Positions 62,722 to 64,000 of a DNA stretch of 64,000 bases are shown piece after piece. This stretch comes from Massilia sp. CFBP 13721 (lineage in GTDB: Bacteria > Pseudomonadota > Gammaproteobacteria > Burkholderiales > Burkholderiaceae_D). The translations under genes and the position numbers were made by a program. The stretch is from positions 1 to 64,000 of the forward strand of contig NZ_JACYUY010000012.1 in the NCBI RefSeq assembly GCF_014842025.1, in the 5' to 3' direction. Position 1 is the first letter of the stretch, and the number at the start of each line of letters is the position of its first letter. The notes below the pieces were generated by a model. It did no database searches, was not told the origin of the DNA, and was given only the letters and a program-made list of their open reading frames with translations.

Positions 62722-64000
62722 TCACTGTCCCTGCTTTTGCCGGGGACCTGGCGCATGGTGGCGCGCCAGTGTCGGCGCCGCTGTCCGCTGCGACAGCTGC
62801 ATCGGCTCGCCCTTCAGGTGTTTTACGGCCTGCGCCAATTGAAAATCGGTGGCGCTTCCGTAGGCCAGCGGCTTGCGGTCGCGCGCGGCGTCGAGCAAGG
62901 CCATCTGCTCTTCGATATCGTCCGGGCGGGTCTTTTCTTCGAGACCGTCGCCCGACAGGTGGTGCTGCAGGTCGGCTTCGCGCAGGCGCAGCGCGTTCAG
63001 GCCATCGTTGTCGCGGTTTTCGTCGACCGCGTAATCGGGCACGATGCCGCGCGCCTGGATCGAGCGCCCGTTGGGCGTGAAATAGCGCGCCGTGGTGAGT
63101 TTGACGGCGGCGTCGTGCCCGATCGGGCGGATCGTCTGCACCGAACCCTTGCCGAAGGTCGGGGTGCCGACGATCGCCGCGCGCTTGTGGTCCTGCAGGG
63201 CACCGGCCACGATTTCCGAGGCCGAGGCCGAACCGGTATTCACCAGCACCACCAGCGGCAGGGTTTTATAGGTGGCGGGTACGCTCGCCAGCGGATCGCG
63301 CCCGCTCCTGAGCATGTAGTGTTCGGGGCGGCCATAAAAACGCTGGCGCGATTCGGCCAGCTGGCCATTGGTGGAAACGATTTCCGCACCGTCGGGCAGA
63401 AACGCCGCGGCGACGCCGATCGCGCCTTGCAGCAGCCCGCCCGGGTCGTTGCGCAGGTCGAGCACCAGGCCTTTCAGGTGCGGTTCCTTCTTCGCCAATT
63501 CGGCCAGTTTGATGGCCATGTCGTCGACGGTCGGTTCCTGGAACTGGGCGATGCGCAGCCAGCCATAACCCGGTTCGACAATGCTGGCCTTGACGCTTTT
63601 CTGCACGATTTCCTGGCGTTCGACGGTGAGTACCAGCGGCTGCGCCGTGTTCAGGCGCGCAATGGTCAGCGTGACGCGGGTGCCGGGCGTGCCGCGCATG
63701 CGCTTGACCGCTTCTTCCAGCCCGAGGCCACGGACGTCGGCGCCGTCGATACGGGTAATCAGGTCGCCGGCCTGGATGCCGGCGCGTTCGGCCGGCGAGT
63801 CTTCCATCGGCGAGACGATTTCGACATAGCCGTCGTCGCTCTCTCCGATCTCGATGCCGAGGCCGACGAACTTGCCTTCGGTCCCCTCGCGCAGCTCGCG
63901 AAAGGCGGCCGGGTCGAGGTAGGCCGAATGCGGATCGAGCGCATCGACCATGCCGGAGATGGCATCGGTCAGCAGTTTGCCGCCTTCGACCGGCTCGACG
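62722..64000 (-). CDS. S41 C-terminal processing protease (CtpA-like), 5' end missing
   Basis: About 425 codons visible; the gene runs off the window's right edge, as the frame stays open and reads VEGGKLLTDAISGMVDALD in family style. The PDZ domain (residue region GLGIEIGESDDGYVEIVSP) precedes the protease domain with catalytic Ser in NTGSASASEIVAGALQD and Lys in FGKGSVQTI. A C-terminal extension rich in Gln and Arg follows. Family members process periplasmic proteins and lytic enzymes. Confidence 0.92.
   Translation of the reverse strand, partial: VEPVEGGKLLTDAISGMVDALDPHSAYLDPAAFRELREGTEGKFVGLGIEIGESDDGYVEIVSPMEDSPAERAGIQAGDLITRIDGADVRGLGLEEAVKRMRGTPGTRVTLTIARLNTAQPLVLTVERQEIVQKSVKASIVEPGYGWLRIAQFQEPTVDDMAIKLAELAKKEPHLKGLVLDLRNDPGGLLQGAIGVAAAFLPDGAEIVSTNGQLAESRQRFYGRPEHYMLRSGRDPLASVPATYKTLPLVVLVNTGSASASEIVAGALQDHKRAAIVGTPTFGKGSVQTIRPIGHDAAVKLTTARYFTPNGRSIQARGIVPDYAVDENRDNDGLNALRLREADLQHHLSGDGLEEKTRPDDIEEQMALLDAARDRKPLAYGSATDFQLAQAVKHLKGEPMQLSQRTAAPTLARHHAPGPRQKQGQ

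Overview
The window is high-GC, densely packed bacterial chromosome. Gene content (SlmA-type nucleoid occlusion factor, minCDE, E. coli-type GshA, a fused PabB/PabC, the phaA-phaB pair, a liv-type transporter linked to acyl-CoA ligases, many Burkholderiales-type DUF proteins) and codon use point to a beta-proteobacterium of the order Burkholderiales, most likely Oxalobacteraceae in the Massilia/Telluria/Duganella group. This is inferred from protein resemblance only; no rRNA gene is present.

Layout. 0-8.8 kb: the tail of an unidentified gene, an EgtB/SenA-type sulfoxide/selenoneine synthase, a peptidoglycan amidase lipoprotein, a CoA-binding protein, a glutathione peroxidase, bifunctional pabBC, slmA, a HAD 5'-nucleotidase, a TraB/GumN protein, tRNA-Thr(GGT), argB and a small CWC cysteine-rich protein. 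9-14.6 kb: a PHB-depolymerase-type esterase with a ribbon-helix-helix regulator, a thioesterase/DUF1289/metallo-beta-lactamase cluster, nitronate monooxygenase and hpt. 14.7-24.3 kb: one eight-gene minus-strand operon (fadD-like, livG, livH, livM, livK, livF, paaK-like, thioesterase) divergent from a Crp/Fnr regulator, which reads as uptake plus CoA activation of an unknown carboxylic acid. 24.5-31.8 kb: aminopeptidase P and a run of small accessory genes, alkB and an outer-membrane barrel. 31.8-39.2 kb: a REP-associated tyrosine transposase (RAYT), ettA, rarD, kup, an FKBP lipoprotein and an MHS-family permease. 39.2-44.5 kb: gshA, an HDAC-fold protein and elaA in one operon, then a DUF885 peptidase. 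44.7-49.5 kb: an orphan response regulator, hemA, prfA, dsbB and prmC. 49.9-54.3 kb: minCDE and phaAB. 54.4-55.4 kb: a HEPN/nucleotidyltransferase toxin-antitoxin module with its own promoter and operator. 55.5-64 kb: DUF2750, a D-amino acid deaminase, proline iminopeptidase, DUF2721, fadH, a FabH-like synthase and a truncated S41 (CtpA-type) protease.

The most striking non-coding signal is a family of paired palindromes (REPINs) with the core GTAGGGTGG...CCAC(GCG). Four or five occur between genes and one lies inside the reading frame of the metallo-beta-lactamase gene; the RAYT gene in the same window is the obvious candidate for the enzyme that spreads them. Other unexplained structures are a 120-bp imperfect palindrome touching the esterase stop codon, a 118-bp inverted-repeat element ahead of phaA, and an 18-bp sequence found twice, each time directly before a terminator-like hairpin. 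The best candidates for under-described systems are the self-regulated HEPN/MNT module, the writer/eraser-like ElaA plus divergent HDAC pair, and the acyl-CoA-ligase-linked liv operon with a degenerate PaaK.
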